Notes under the pieces: model-generated
Seen by the model: only the letters and a program-made list of their open reading frames with translations
Databases searched by the model: none
What the model was told of the DNA's origin: nothing
Position numbers and translations under genes: made by a program
Assembly: GCF_014205055.1 (NCBI RefSeq)
Contig: NZ_JACHMS010000001.1
Span: 1,426,001-1,490,000 of the forward strand
Direction: 5' to 3'
From: Streptomyces luteogriseus
Lineage (GTDB): Bacteria > Actinomycetota > Actinomycetes > Streptomycetales > Streptomycetaceae
DNA: 64,000 nt
Shown here: piece by piece, positions 10,418 to 19,686 of the stretch
How positions within the stretch are numbered: the first letter of the stretch is position 1
Layout: each line of letters opens with the position of its first letter

Positions 10418-11182
10418 ATGAATGACGACGTGCGCAACATCGTTCTGGGTGTGGTCGCGGCGGGCATCAGTGCCGCGCTCGGCTGGGTGGCCCGCACCTA
10501 CCTGTGGCGGCGCAAGCTCCGCCGGAAGCAGGTGTTCTTCGGGCTTCCGGACAACTCCGAGTCCCTGCTGGTGGTGAACCGGGGCGCCACGGGCCCCGAA
10601 CTCGCGGTGATGCGCTACGACGTGTTCGCCCTGCTCGAACTCGCCGCGCTGATCAAGGACTGCAACGCCCACGCCCAGATACTCCCGCACGACACGGCAC
10701 GGCAGGGCTTCGGGGAGCGCACCGAGTTCTGCGTGGGCGGCCCGGCGTCCAACCGCCGGATGGCGGCCCATCTGTCCTCCCTGCTGCCGGGGGTGCGGGT
10801 GAACGTCGACTCCGAACCGGGCCCGGACCGGGGCGCGTTCCAGGTCGGCACCGAGCGCTACCGCGTGGAGAACGGCAGGGAGGAGTACGCGCTGCTCGCC
10901 CGGGTCACGGCGGAGCGCAGCCAGAACACCCGCCCGGTCTTCCTCTTCTGCGGCCAGACGTCGATCACCAACCAGGCCACCACCCGCTACCTCGCCCGCA
11001 ACCACGAGAAGCTGACCCGCAAGTACGGCAACAGCTCGTTCGTGCTGCTGCTGAAGGTGATCAACTCGCAGGCGTACGGCCCGGACGTCGTCGAACTCGT
11101 GGAGGACGTGACGCGCGCGGCGCAGACCGCGCTGCCCGCCGCCGCAGCGACGACTCCACGCAATACCCACCGCGCCTCCTGA
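10418..11182 (+). CDS. Conserved hypothetical protein with N-terminal membrane anchor
   Basis: A 254-aa protein. Residues 8-28 (IVLGVVAAGISAALGWVART) form a single hydrophobic segment followed by a basic stretch (RRKLRRKQ), so it is probably an N-in signal anchor. The remainder is a mixed alpha/beta domain of no family I can name, with motifs LVVNRGATGPELAVMRYD and FLFCGQTSITNQATTRYL. The frame is open from 10229, but the ATG at 10418 is preceded at 8 nt by a TACCAT -10 box, suggesting a leaderless transcript. It stands alone, divergent from ggt. Streptomyces genomes carry similar proteins without assigned function. Confidence 0.75.
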   Translation: MNDDVRNIVLGVVAAGISAALGWVARTYLWRRKLRRKQVFFGLPDNSESLLVVNRGATGPELAVMRYDVFALLELAALIKDCNAHAQILPHDTARQGFGERTEFCVGGPASNRRMAAHLSSLLPGVRVNVDSEPGPDRGAFQVGTERYRVENGREEYALLARVTAERSQNTRPVFLFCGQTSITNQATTRYLARNHEKLTRKYGNSSFVLLLKVINSQAYGPDVVELVEDVTRAAQTALPAAAATTPRNTHRAS

Positions 11183-11204
11183 AGTCCTCCACTGCTCAAC
11201 AATC

Positions 11205-11260
11205 GTTACTGGCACGTAACTTACCGACGGGTTACCTCTGGTAAGAGGTCGAGGTTACCG
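11205..11260 (+). promoter_or_regulatory. GTTACC/GGTAA repeat cluster upstream of the secreted hydrolase
   Basis: GTTACC (11231-11236) and GGTAAG (11240-11245) form an almost perfect inverted repeat with a 3-bp spacer. A further GGTTACC lies at 11253-11259 and GTAACTTACC near 11216. Several copies of one half-site within 60 bp of a start codon look like an operator region. No -35/-10 pair is unambiguous. Confidence 0.35.
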
Positions 11261-11297
11261 TTCGGTCACTTTGCACTGACACGAGTGAGGAGTGACC

Positions 11298-12866
11298 GTG
11301 GGACCCCACCGCAAGGCCCTGCGCACCACCGCCGTAGGCGCCGTCTCGGCGACCCTGGTCGCCGGCACCGCCCTCGGATTCGCCCCCACCGCCCAGGCGG
11401 CCCCGAACCCCGTCCGCTTCGTCGACATCGCCGGCGACGGCGGCACCGTCCTCAAGGCGAACGTCGTCACCCCGGCCGGGGCCGGCGCCACCGACCGCTA
11501 CCCGCTGCTCGTCATGCCCACGAGCTGGGGACTCCCCCAGGTCGAGTACCTGGCCCAGGCGCAGAAGCTCGCCGACTCCGGGTACGTCGTGCTCACGTAC
11601 AACGTGCGCGGCTTCTGGCAGTCGGGCGGCGAGATAGAAGTGGCGGGCCCACCCGACGTCGCCGACGCGTCGAAGGTCATCGACTGGGCGCTCGCCCACA
11701 CCCCCGCCGACGCCGGGCACATCGGCATGGCGGGCGTCTCCTACGGGGCGGGCATCAGCCTGCTCACCGCCGCGCACGACAAGCGCGTCAAGGCGGTCGC
11801 CGCGCTCAGCGGCTGGGCCGACCTGATCGGCTCGATCTACGCCGGGCGCACCCAGCACCTCCAGGCCGCCGCCCTGCTGGACGGCGCGAGCGTGGTGACG
11901 GGCCGCCAGAGCCCGGAACTCCGGCAGACCTTCAACGACTTCTACGGCTCCAACCTGGCGAAGGAGCCGGAACTCGTCGCCTGGGGGAAGAAACGTTCCG
12001 CTGCGACCTATGTCGACCGGATCAACGAGAACGGCGCGGCGATCATGCTCGCCAACGCCTGGGGCGACAGCGTCTTCCCGCCCAACCAGTACGCCGACTT
12101 CTACGAGAAGCTGACCGGCCCGAAGCGGCTGGAGATGCGGCCCGGAGACCACGCCACCGCCGAGCTGACCGGCCTGTTCGGGCTGCCCAACGACGTGTGG
12201 AAGGACACCGGGCGCTGGTTCGACCACTACCTCAGGGGCGAGGACAACGGCATCGACCGCGAGCAGCCCGTCCAGCTCAAGTCCCGTTCCTCAGGCGGCT
12301 ACGAGGGCTACCCGAACTGGAAGTCGGCCGGCGCGACCGACCGGAAGATCGACCTCGGGGGTACGAAGACGATCCGCGCGAACGTGAACTCGGGGGCGGA
12401 CGGCGGTGTCGTCTTCCTGTCCAGCATCCTCGACCAGGTGGCCCAGCTGCCGCCGATGGCCTCGATCCCGCTGCTCCCCCGCCGCTGGGCCGCCGTGTGG
12501 CAGTCGCAGAAGTCGGCCACAGCCCAACAGGTGCGCGGAACGACGAAGTTGCACACGACCCTCACCCCGACCAAGGAGAGCGGCACCCTCGTCGCCTACC
12601 TGTACGACGTGGGGCCGCTCGGCCTCGGCAAGCTGGTCACCCACGCGCCGTACACCTTCCACGGGCGCACCCCCGGAAAGCCGTTCGGCGTCGACCTGGA
12701 GCTGTACTCCACGGCCTACGACGTCCCGGCCGGGCATCGCCTCGCCCTGGTCGTCGACACGGTCGACCCGCTCTACATCGAGCACAACCCGTCCGGCGCG
12801 CAGCTGACCTTCTCCTCGCCGGTGAACGACCCGTCGTACGTGTCGGTTCCGCTGCGCGAGCAGTGA
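11298..12866 (+). CDS. Secreted alpha/beta hydrolase, X-prolyl dipeptidyl aminopeptidase/CocE-type
   Basis: A 522-aa hydrolase of the CocE/NonD/S15 peptidase type. It has a typical secretion signal (basic HRKALRTT, hydrophobic core, cleavage near AQAAPN). The nucleophile elbow is GVSYGAG with Ser148. The later acid and base are likely in NAWGDSVFPPNQ and GDHATAEL. The C-terminal third is the jelly-roll domain typical of X-Pro dipeptidyl peptidases (YDVGPLGLGKLVTHAPYTFH). Substrate may be a proline-containing peptide or an acyl ester. I prefer the GTG at 11298, because the GAGGAG ribosome site ends 5 nt before it. A GTG at 11292 overlaps that site. It is monocistronic, with repeat motifs in its promoter. 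Confidence 0.85.
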   Translation: MGPHRKALRTTAVGAVSATLVAGTALGFAPTAQAAPNPVRFVDIAGDGGTVLKANVVTPAGAGATDRYPLLVMPTSWGLPQVEYLAQAQKLADSGYVVLTYNVRGFWQSGGEIEVAGPPDVADASKVIDWALAHTPADAGHIGMAGVSYGAGISLLTAAHDKRVKAVAALSGWADLIGSIYAGRTQHLQAAALLDGASVVTGRQSPELRQTFNDFYGSNLAKEPELVAWGKKRSAATYVDRINENGAAIMLANAWGDSVFPPNQYADFYEKLTGPKRLEMRPGDHATAELTGLFGLPNDVWKDTGRWFDHYLRGEDNGIDREQPVQLKSRSSGGYEGYPNWKSAGATDRKIDLGGTKTIRANVNSGADGGVVFLSSILDQVAQLPPMASIPLLPRRWAAVWQSQKSATAQQVRGTTKLHTTLTPTKESGTLVAYLYDVGPLGLGKLVTHAPYTFHGRTPGKPFGVDLELYSTAYDVPAGHRLALVVDTVDPLYIEHNPSGAQLTFSSPVNDPSYVSVPLREQ

Positions 12867-13089
12867 TCTCCGGCTGCCGCCGGACGGGCCTGGCCGATGT
12901 GAACCGCCGCCCCCGTGGCCTTCGGGCCGTGGGGGCCGCACCCGGTGGGAGATGCCCCGCGGACCGGGCGGGCGGTCTGCTCACCCCCGGCGGATTCGGC
13001 GGCCTTCGGCGAAGTCCCCCTCTCCGACAGGGATGAAGGGCACATCGTAGTCGAGGTCCGATGCGATGAGCCGTCCGGTGCCTTCCCGT

Positions 13090-13833
13090 TCAGTGCTTGA
13101 GGATCTTGGAGAGGAAGTCCTTGGCGCGGTCACTGCTCGGGTTGGTGAAGAACTCGTCAGGGGTGCGGTCCTCGACGATCCGGCCGTCGGCCATGAAGAC
13201 GACACGGTTGGCGGCCGAGCGGGCGAAGCCCATCTCGTGGGTGACGACGATCATGGTCATGCCGTCGCGGGCCAGTTGCTTCATGACCTCCAGCACCTCG
13301 TTGATCATCTCCGGGTCGAGGGCCGAGGTCGGCTCGTCGAAGAGCATCGCCTTCGGCTCCATGGCCAGGGCGCGGGCGATCGCCACACGCTGCTGCTGAC
13401 CACCGGAGAGCTGCGCCGGGTACTTGTCCGCCTGGTCGGCGACGCCGACCCGGTCGAGGAGTTCACGGGAGCGCTTGTCGGCGTCCTCCTTCCGGCGCCC
13501 GCGCACCTTGACCTGCCCCAGGGAGAGGTTCTGCAGGACGGTCTTGTGGGCGAAGAGGTTGAACGCCTGGAAGACCATCCCGACGTCGGCGCGCAGCCGG
13601 GCCAGGGGCTTGCCCTCCAACGGCAGCGGCTGCCCGTCGAGGACGATGTCCCCGGACTCGATGGTCTCCAGCCGGTTGATCGCCCGGCAGAGGGTCGACT
13701 TCCCCGACCCCGACGGGCCGATCACCACGACCACCTCCCCCCGGCCGACGGTGAGGTTGATGTCCTGCAGGACATGCAGCTCCCCGAAGTGCTTGTTGAC
13801 GTCACGCAGCTCGATCAGCGGCTCGACGGCCAT
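13090..13833 (-). CDS. Polar amino-acid ABC transporter ATP-binding subunit (GluA/GlnQ type)
   Basis: A 247-aa ABC ATPase with every motif: Walker [11 protein letters not shown]-loop VFQAFNLF, signature LSGGQQQR, Walker [14 protein letters not shown], and the H-loop His of VTHEMGF. It belongs to the subfamily that energises uptake of glutamate, glutamine and related amino acids (Pfam ABC_tran, PAAT family). In Streptomyces the homologous gluA is followed by gluBCD for binding protein and permeases. Here none follow: downstream is a convergent gene 224 bp away. It is therefore an orphan ATPase, perhaps serving a transporter encoded elsewhere or a survivor of a deleted operon. Confidence 0.88.
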   Translation of the reverse strand: MAVEPLIELRDVNKHFGELHVLQDINLTVGRGEVVVVIGPSGSGKSTLCRAINRLETIESGDIVLDGQPLPLEGKPLARLRADVGMVFQAFNLFAHKTVLQNLSLGQVKVRGRRKEDADKRSRELLDRVGVADQADKYPAQLSGGQQQRVAIARALAMEPKAMLFDEPTSALDPEMINEVLEVMKQLARDGMTMIVVTHEMGFARSAANRVVFMADGRIVEDRTPDEFFTNPSSDRAKDFLSKILKH

Positions 13834-13973
13834 GCTCAGCCCTACTCACTCTCAGCTGTGTGGTGGTTGCCGCAACGTATCCAGGCAAGATCGGACTTGT
13901 CGGGCGACACGCACTTTTCGATCATTAGCCGTATTTACGTCGGACTTTGGGCCAAAGGTTGCGGCCATGGGGC

Positions 13974-14381
13974 TCACGACTCCGCGACTTCCGCGTACAG
14001 CTGTGACAGCTCGGGCACCCCGTACGCGGCCCACTCGTGGCCGGAGTCGACGACGTCGAACTCGCGACCGGAGTCCAGGCGTACGACGGGCTGCCCGTCG
14101 GGACGGATCTCCCAGGCGGCGCCCGCCACGGTGCGCACGATGACGCTGCCCAGGTAGAGACCGGCGTCGTTGCCGAGCCAGTTCAGGGTCTCCTCGTCGT
14201 CCCGCCAGCGCGGCAGGAGCTGGTCGAGCGCCTCCAGCGAGGCAGCCGTGTCGTCCAGCCGGACACCCGCCCGGGACGCCTGGGAGCGGAGAAGTTCGCA
14301 CTCGGCGAGGAGTTCCGCGATGCCTGCCGGATCGGGGACCCCGACCTTCTGGCGCCGGTTGCCCAGGAAAGGGATGTTCAT
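13974..14381 (-). CDS. DUF6278-type small hypothetical protein
   Basis: A 135-aa soluble protein beginning MNIPFLGNRRQKVGVPDPAG, with a helical first half (AELLAECELLRSQA) and a beta-rich second half (YLGSVIVRTVAGAAWEIRPDGQPVVRL, here in two parts: YLGSVIVRT and WEIRPDGQPVV). The family, as I recall it, is DUF6278, widespread in Streptomyces and of unknown function. No catalytic residues stand out. It is upstream of, and on the same strand as, the orphan ABC ATPase but separated by 140 bp, so it is probably a separate transcription unit. Confidence 0.7.
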   Translation of the reverse strand: MNIPFLGNRRQKVGVPDPAGIAELLAECELLRSQASRAGVRLDDTAASLEALDQLLPRWRDDEETLNWLGNDAGLYLGSVIVRTVAGAAWEIRPDGQPVVRLDSGREFDVVDSGHEWAAYGVPELSQLYAEVAES

Positions 14382-14602
14382 ACGTCCAGCGTGTCATTCG
14401 TACCGCCGTACGCACCACAGGGCGCGCGGACCCGCCGATCCCGGACGAGTTCAGGCCGAGTTCAGGCAGCGTGCGTTGACGGGTCACTCCTGTCTCCCTA
14501 ACTTCACCGTGCGCCTTGCGTCTCTGCCGTCGTTACCTCATCAGTTCCGTCCCTGCGTTTGCCGTTGTCGCGTCGTGTGTCGATGAGCGGGAGGAGTCGG
14601 CC

Positions 14603-16369
14603 GTGCGCCGATGTGTCCGGGGGATCCTGATCGTCCTGGCCCTGTGCGGGTCGCCGGTCCCGGCGGTGTCGGCGCATGCCGCCGCGGAGGGACGGGCCGC
14701 GCCGGTGCCGCTTGAGCGGCTGTTCGACAACGTGGCGGTCAGCGACGACGGCTCCCCCGAGGAGGCCGACTTCGACGGGTCCGGCGCCTCCCTGTCGGCG
14801 CGGGACCTCAGCGCCGCAGGCTGGACGCCCGGCCGCGCCCTCACCGTGCAGGGCGCCCGGCTGGCCTGGCCGAAGCGGCAGCCCGGGGAGCGGGACAACG
14901 TCCGCGCCGCCGGGCAGGACGTCCGGATCACGGGGCGCGGGGACGCCCTGGCCTTCCTGGTGGCGGGCACCGCCGGCACCGAGGTGGGCGGCCCGGGCAC
15001 GGTCACCTACGCGAACGGCACCCGCTCCGGGTACCGGCTGACCGCGTCCGACTGGCGCACCGGGCCGCTCGCGACCAAGGCGGTGACCCTGCCGCACATC
15101 AACACACCTGGTGGCCAGGTCGCCCGGCAGGCCCGCCTGTACGTCGTGACGGTGCCCTTGGTTCCGGGCCGCGCGGTGACGTCCGTCCGGCTGCCGCGCG
15201 CGGCCGGGCTGCACGTCTTCGCGGTGTCGGTACGGACCGCCACACCGGGCTGGACGGGCAGTTGGACGACGGCCACGGGCGGCTACGCCGCCGTGGGTCC
15301 GTGGACGGACCGGACGCTGCGGCTGGTCGTGCACACATCGGCCGGCGGGCCCCGGGTGCGGCTGCGGTTCGACAACACCTTCGCCGCGGCTCCGGTACGG
15401 ATCGGGAGCGCCACGGTCGCGGTGCAGGCGTCAGGCGCGGCCTCGCGGGCTACGCCGGTGGCGCTGTCGTTCGGCGGTGCGGCGGGCGTGACGCTCCCCG
15501 CCGGGGCACAGGCGTACAGCGATCCGCTCGGCTTCTCCGTCCCGGCGGACACCAACCTCCTGGTGAGCTTCCATCTGCCCGGGACGGTTTCCGCGGCGCC
15601 CGTGCACGGGCTCGCGCAGCAGCGTTCCTACGTCAGCGAGCCCGGCGACCACACGGCGGAGGGCGCCGCCGGGGCGTACACCTCGGTGATCACCCGCTGG
15701 CCGCTGCTCGCCGGGGTCGACGTGAGCGGCGGTCCCGGGTCGGTGGTGCTGCTCGGGGACTCGATCACCGATGGCGACAAGTCGACGGTGGACGCCAACC
15801 GGCGCTGGCCGAACGTGCTGGCCGGCCGGCTCCTGAAGCAGAGCACCGTCCCGCGCTACGGCGTGCTGAACCTGGGCGTCTCGGGCAACCGTGTGGTCAC
15901 CGACCGGTACCCCGGGGACGGGGTGTCCACGGACACGGCCGGGGTGAGCGCCCTGCACCGCTTCGACCGGGACGTCCTCGCCCAGCCGTCGACGCGTACG
16001 GCCGTCGTCTTCGAGGGCATCAACGACCTGCGGTGGGGCACCTCGGCGGAGCAGCTGATCGCGGGGCTGCGCGAGCTCGCGGCGCGCGGGCACGCCCGGG
16101 GGCTGCGGATGCTCGCGGCGACGATCCTGCCCTGTGAGGGCGAGGCGCGGTGCACGGCCGCCGTCGATGCCGAGCGGGCCGAGGTGAACGCGTGGATCCG
16201 CGCCGGCGAGGTCTTCGACGGCGTGCTCGACTTCGACGCGGTGGTCCGTGATCCGCAGCGGCCGTCCCGGATGCTGCCCGCCTATGACAGCGGGGACCAT
16301 CTGCATCCGGGCGACACGGGGCTTGCGGCCCTGGCGGACTCGGTCGATCTGCGGCTGCTGAGGCCCTAG
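14603..16369 (+). CDS. Secreted SGNH/GDSL hydrolase
   Basis: A 588-aa secreted esterase or lipase. The N-terminal signal runs VRRCVRGILIVLALCGS to a cleavage near SAHAAAEG. About residues 40-360 form a beta-rich accessory region. The SGNH fold follows with block I GDSITDG (Ser387), block II Gly/Asn GVSGNR, block III GINDL, and block V DHLHPGD (Asp565, His568), so the full catalytic set is present. The frame is open from 14516, but GTG at 14603 has GGGAGGAG 6 nt upstream and begins the signal peptide directly, so I choose it. The stop codon overlaps the convergent xth stop within a single CTAG. Confidence 0.88.
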   Translation: MRRCVRGILIVLALCGSPVPAVSAHAAAEGRAAPVPLERLFDNVAVSDDGSPEEADFDGSGASLSARDLSAAGWTPGRALTVQGARLAWPKRQPGERDNVRAAGQDVRITGRGDALAFLVAGTAGTEVGGPGTVTYANGTRSGYRLTASDWRTGPLATKAVTLPHINTPGGQVARQARLYVVTVPLVPGRAVTSVRLPRAAGLHVFAVSVRTATPGWTGSWTTATGGYAAVGPWTDRTLRLVVHTSAGGPRVRLRFDNTFAAAPVRIGSATVAVQASGAASRATPVALSFGGAAGVTLPAGAQAYSDPLGFSVPADTNLLVSFHLPGTVSAAPVHGLAQQRSYVSEPGDHTAEGAAGAYTSVITRWPLLAGVDVSGGPGSVVLLGDSITDGDKSTVDANRRWPNVLAGRLLKQSTVPRYGVLNLGVSGNRVVTDRYPGDGVSTDTAGVSALHRFDRDVLAQPSTRTAVVFEGINDLRWGTSAEQLIAGLRELAARGHARGLRMLAATILPCEGEARCTAAVDAERAEVNAWIRAGEVFDGVLDFDAVVRDPQRPSRMLPAYDSGDHLHPGDTGLAALADSVDLRLLRP

Positions 16370-17145
16370 ACGTCCAGGTCCACGACCACGGGCGCGTGGT
16401 CCGACGCGCCCTTGCCCTTGCGCTCCTCGCGGTCCACGTACGCGTCGCTGACGGCCTTGGCGAAGGGAGCGTTGCCGTACACCAGGTCGATGCGCATGCC
16501 GCGGTTCTTCGGGAAGGAGAGCTGGCGGTAGTCCCAGTACGTGAACGGCTGGTCGTACTTGAGGGGCCTCGGGACCACGTCGGACAGGCCCGCCTCGCGC
16601 AGGGAGGCGAGGGCTGCGCGCTCGGCGGGGGTGACGTGGGTGGAGCCCTCGAAGAAGGCCGGGTCGAAGACGTCGTCGTCGGTCGGCGCCACGTTGTAGT
16701 CGCCCATCACCGCGAAGGGGCGGCTGCCCGCCGCGTCACCGGCGACGGCGGCCTTCAGCGCCTCGAACCACTGGAGCTTGTAGGCGTAGTGCGGGTGGTC
16801 CACCTCGCGGCCGTTCGGCACGTAGACCGACCAGACGCGGAGCGGGCCGCAGGTCGCCGAGATGGCGCGGGGCTCCACCGAGCCGTCGAACCCGGGGTCG
16901 CCGGGCACGCCCTTGACGACGTCCTCGATGCCGACGCGGGAGAGCACCGCCACGCCGTTCCACCGGCCGGTCGCGTGGACCGCCGCCTCGTAGCCCAGCT
17001 CGCGCAGTTGCTCCGACGGGAACTGCTCCTCGGCGACCTTGGCCTCCTGGAGGCACAGCACGTCCGTGCCGCTGTTCTCCAGCCAGGCCAGGAGCCTCGG
17101 CAGGCGGGCGGTGATCGAGTTCACGTTCCAGGTCGCGATGCGCAT
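16366..17145 (-). CDS. xth: Exodeoxyribonuclease III / AP endonuclease
   Basis: A 259-aa member of the EEP (exonuclease-endonuclease-phosphatase) fold that cuts at abasic sites and degrades 3' ends in base-excision repair. The order of motifs is normal: MRIATWNVNS, LCLQEAK (metal Glu), WSVYVPNGR (catalytic Tyr region), GDYNVAPTDDDVFDP (Asp/Asn pair), GMRIDLVYG and SDHAPVVVD (Asp-His pair at the C-terminus). The conserved N-terminus fixes the start at the ATG at 17145. A GTG or ATG further upstream would add a non-conserved tail. Its stop shares four bases with the convergent SGNH gene. Confidence 0.93.
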   Translation of the reverse strand: MRIATWNVNSITARLPRLLAWLENSGTDVLCLQEAKVAEEQFPSEQLRELGYEAAVHATGRWNGVAVLSRVGIEDVVKGVPGDPGFDGSVEPRAISATCGPLRVWSVYVPNGREVDHPHYAYKLQWFEALKAAVAGDAAGSRPFAVMGDYNVAPTDDDVFDPAFFEGSTHVTPAERAALASLREAGLSDVVPRPLKYDQPFTYWDYRQLSFPKNRGMRIDLVYGNAPFAKAVSDAYVDREERKGKGASDHAPVVVDLDV

Positions 17146-17184
17146 GTCCCACAACCTACCCGGCGGGTGTGACACCCGGCCCCG

Positions 17185-17820
17185 TCAGACCTCGGCGGAC
17201 TCCCCGGGCGTCAGCCGCAGGTGGTCCGAGCCACCGAGCTGCCCGATCTGCCGGTCGTAGATGGGGCGGGCCAGGTCGGTGAGGAGGGCGTCGTGGATGT
17301 CGTAGGCGCGCTGCGGCTTCAGCTCGCGCACGTAGTCGATGACCTCGGAGATCTTGCTCCAGGGGGCCATCACGGGGAGCATCAGCGTCTCCACCGGGTG
17401 GTCCGGGACGGTGAGGGCGTCGCCGGGGTGGAAGACCTTGCCGCCGTCGACGAGGTAGCCGACGTTGGTGATGCGCGGGATGTCCGGGTGGATCACCGCG
17501 TGGAGTTCGCCGTGCACCTGGACGTCGAAGCCGGCGGCGGTGAAGGTGTCGCCGTGGCCGACGGTGTGGACGCGGCCGGGGAAGGCGGCGGAGAGCTTCT
17601 CCGCGACCGCCTTGAGCGTCCAGATCTCGGCTGCCGGGTTGTGCTCCATCGCGGCGCGCAGCCGGGACTCGTCGAAGTGGTCGGGGTGCTCGTGGGTGAC
17701 GAGGAGGGCGTCGGCGCCGAGCGCGGCGTCCTCCTCGCTGAACCCGCCGGGGTCGAGGACGAGCGTCCGGCCGTCCTTCTCCAGGCGGACGCAGGCGTGC
17801 GACTTCTTCGTGAGCTTCAT
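17185..17820 (-). CDS. Metallo-beta-lactamase-fold metal-dependent hydrolase (UlaG-like)
   Basis: A 211-aa stand-alone MBL-fold enzyme. The metal-binding motif is THEHPDHFD, with later His/Asp ligands in VHGELHAVIH, FHPGDAL and AYDIHDALL. It resembles the UlaG-like branch of small zinc hydrolases with a short N-terminal strand (MKLTKKSHACVRLE). The natural substrate of most such proteins is unknown, so only the fold and hydrolase activity are inferred. The start at 17820 is set by this conserved N-terminus. It lies 34 bp downstream of pcaL on the same strand and could be cotranscribed with it. Confidence 0.82.
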   Translation of the reverse strand: MKLTKKSHACVRLEKDGRTLVLDPGGFSEEDAALGADALLVTHEHPDHFDESRLRAAMEHNPAAEIWTLKAVAEKLSAAFPGRVHTVGHGDTFTAAGFDVQVHGELHAVIHPDIPRITNVGYLVDGGKVFHPGDALTVPDHPVETLMLPVMAPWSKISEVIDYVRELKPQRAYDIHDALLTDLARPIYDRQIGQLGGSDHLRLTPGESAEV

Positions 17821-17854
17821 GGTCTCCATCCTGCCCCGGGGGCCGTGGGGAGGC

Positions 17855-19162
17855 TCACTCCTGCGGCGTGGTCTCCTCGCGGATGACCTGCTGGGCCACC
17901 TTGAACGCACTGTTCGCGGCCGGAACGCCGCAATAGACGGCCGCCTGGAGCAGCACTTCCTTGATCTCGCCCGGGGTGAGGCCGTTGCGCAGGGCGGCTC
18001 TGGTGTGGAAGGCCAGCTCGTCCAGGTGCCCCCCGGCGACCAGGGCGGTGAGGGTGACGCAGCTGCGGGTGCGCCGGTCGAGGCCGGGGCGGTCCCAGAT
18101 CTCGCCCCAGGCGTAGCGGGTGATGAACTCCTGGAAGTCCCCGGAGAACTCGTCGGCCTGGGCCAGGGCCCGGTCGACGTGCGCGTCGCCCAGCACCTCG
18201 CGGCGGACCTTGATCCCGGCGTCGTAGGGGTCGGGCCGCCCCTGCGCCTGCGGCGGCACGGCGACCGGGGCGATCTCGGCGACGGGCCCGGTCTGCGGGG
18301 GCTGCGGCGGGGCCGGCGACAGGACCGGCTTCAGGGCGGCCGGGGGCAGGACGTTCTGGCCGGTGGAGGTCTCGAACGCGGGCTGCCAGGCGGTGGAGAA
18401 GTGCCGCACCAGCAGGTCGGTGACGGCCGCGGGCTGCTCCACCGGGACCAGGTGGGAGGCGCCGGGGACGACCGCGAGGCGCGCGTCCGGGATGCCCGCG
18501 ACCAGCGTGCGGGCCTCGGCGGGGCCGGTGACCTGGTCGTCCGAGCCGACCAGTACCAGGGTCGGCACGCCGACCCGCCCGAGCTCGGGGCGGACGTCGA
18601 ACGAGGCGAGCGCCTCGCAGGAGGCGATGTAGCAGCCGGGGTCGGTGGTACGCACCATCTGCACGGCCCACTCGGTGATCGCGGGCTGTGCGGCGGCGAA
18701 CCCGCCGGTGAACCAGCGTTCGGGCGCGGTACGGGCGATGGGGTCGAGGCCGTTGGTGCGGACGATCACGCCCCGCTGCCGGAACTCGTCGGCCGTGCCG
18801 AAGCGCGGCGATGCGGCGATCAGCGCGAGCGAGGCGAGCCGCTCCGGGTGGCGCAGGGCCAGCTCGATGCCGACGGCGCCGCCGAGCGCGCAGCCCGCAT
18901 AGCCGAAACGCTGGACGCCGAGCCCTTCGAGGGTGGCCAGCAGCCGCGTGCCGAGGTCACCCACGGACCCGGCCGGGTAGGCGGGGGCGCCGCCGTGGCC
19001 GGGCAGGTCGAACCGGAAGACGCGCCACTGTTTGATCAGCTCGGGGATCTGGCGGTCCCACATGTGCCAGGTGGTACCCAGTGAGGGACCGAGGATCAGG
19101 ACGGGAGCCTCTTCTGGCCCGTCAAAGCGGTATTGCAGGGTGTTCGACGGTGTCTCACTCAC
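17855..19162 (-). CDS. pcaL: Fused 3-oxoadipate enol-lactonase / 4-carboxymuconolactone decarboxylase
   Basis: A 435-aa two-domain enzyme of the protocatechuate branch of the beta-ketoadipate pathway. Residues 1-260 are an alpha/beta hydrolase: GPSLGTTWHMWD, nucleophile elbow with the sequence GCALGG (Cys in the position of the usual Ser), then GSDDQVTGP and the His of PGASHLVPVEQP. After a Pro/Ala-rich linker, residues about 310-435 form the carboxymuconolactone decarboxylase domain (GEIWDRPGLDRRTRSCVTL, HTRAALRNGLTPGEIKEVL). The Cys-for-Ser nucleophile is seen in this family. The GTG at 19162 starts at the conserved SETPSNTLQYRFDG. The rest of the pca genes are absent. An IS110 remnant ends just 13 bp upstream, so the native promoter may have been replaced. 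Confidence 0.9.
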   Translation of the reverse strand: MSETPSNTLQYRFDGPEEAPVLILGPSLGTTWHMWDRQIPELIKQWRVFRFDLPGHGGAPAYPAGSVGDLGTRLLATLEGLGVQRFGYAGCALGGAVGIELALRHPERLASLALIAASPRFGTADEFRQRGVIVRTNGLDPIARTAPERWFTGGFAAAQPAITEWAVQMVRTTDPGCYIASCEALASFDVRPELGRVGVPTLVLVGSDDQVTGPAEARTLVAGIPDARLAVVPGASHLVPVEQPAAVTDLLVRHFSTAWQPAFETSTGQNVLPPAALKPVLSPAPPQPPQTGPVAEIAPVAVPPQAQGRPDPYDAGIKVRREVLGDAHVDRALAQADEFSGDFQEFITRYAWGEIWDRPGLDRRTRSCVTLTALVAGGHLDELAFHTRAALRNGLTPGEIKEVLLQAAVYCGVPAANSAFKVAQQVIREETTPQE

Positions 19163-19175
19163 GCCCCAGACCCTC

Positions 19176-19686
19176 TCACGTCTCACGGACGCCCCTATAA
19201 CGAGGGGCTCTGGATGCCGTCCTGACCAGGTCGAAGACCTCTCGGGCGGCATATCGCTCGAGGCATCGAATGATCTCCCGTCGGGTCATGCCCTCCTGGG
19301 TGCGGCGTTCGTAGTGCGCCTGGGTGCGCGGGTCGTGGCGCAGCCGGGTGAACACGATCCGGTGCAGAGCAGCGTTGGCCTGGCGGTCGCCGCCGTGGTT
19401 GAGCCGACGCGAGACCCGCCGGCCGAGGAGTACTCGACGGGACTGCTTCCGCACAAAGCAGCGAAGGGCGCCTCGGTGTTCAGCCGCTCGGGATTGTCTC
19501 CCATGGTGATCAGGAGAGTGACGGCACTGCCCGGGTCGATGCCCACCGGTGTGAGTAGCTGTGGGGCGTGGTGCTCGACGAGCTGGGTCAGGCGTTGGTT
19601 CAACTCAGACACCGCCGTCAGCAACCGGTCGGGCAACTGCGCCCCGGCCATCACCGCCGTGGCCGCCTCGGCGCCCGCGGCGAAGA
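19176..19686 (-). pseudogene. IS110-family transposase remnant, 3' half with frameshift
   Basis: Two frames together rebuild the C-terminal half of an IS110/transposase_20 protein. The upstream frame reads LTQLVEHHAPQLL, ITMGDNPERLNTEAPFAALC and GSSPVEYSSA. Near 19435 it shifts to NHGGDRQANAALHRIVFTRL, DPRTQAHYERRTQEGMTRRE and RCLERYAAREVFDLVRT, ending at TGA 19176. The N-terminal DEDD catalytic half (about 200 residues) is missing, so this is dead. Its 3' end is duplicated at 27292-27383. Confidence 0.8.
19179..19270. repeat. 92-bp direct repeat, copy A (IS110 3' end)
   Basis: From CGTCTCACGG to AGGCATCGAA this stretch is identical to 27292-27383 except for one base (gaagacc here, gaaggcc there): 91 of 92 matches, same orientation. 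It encodes the last 30 codons of the transposase. Together the two copies frame an 8.0-kb segment. Confidence 0.95.
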
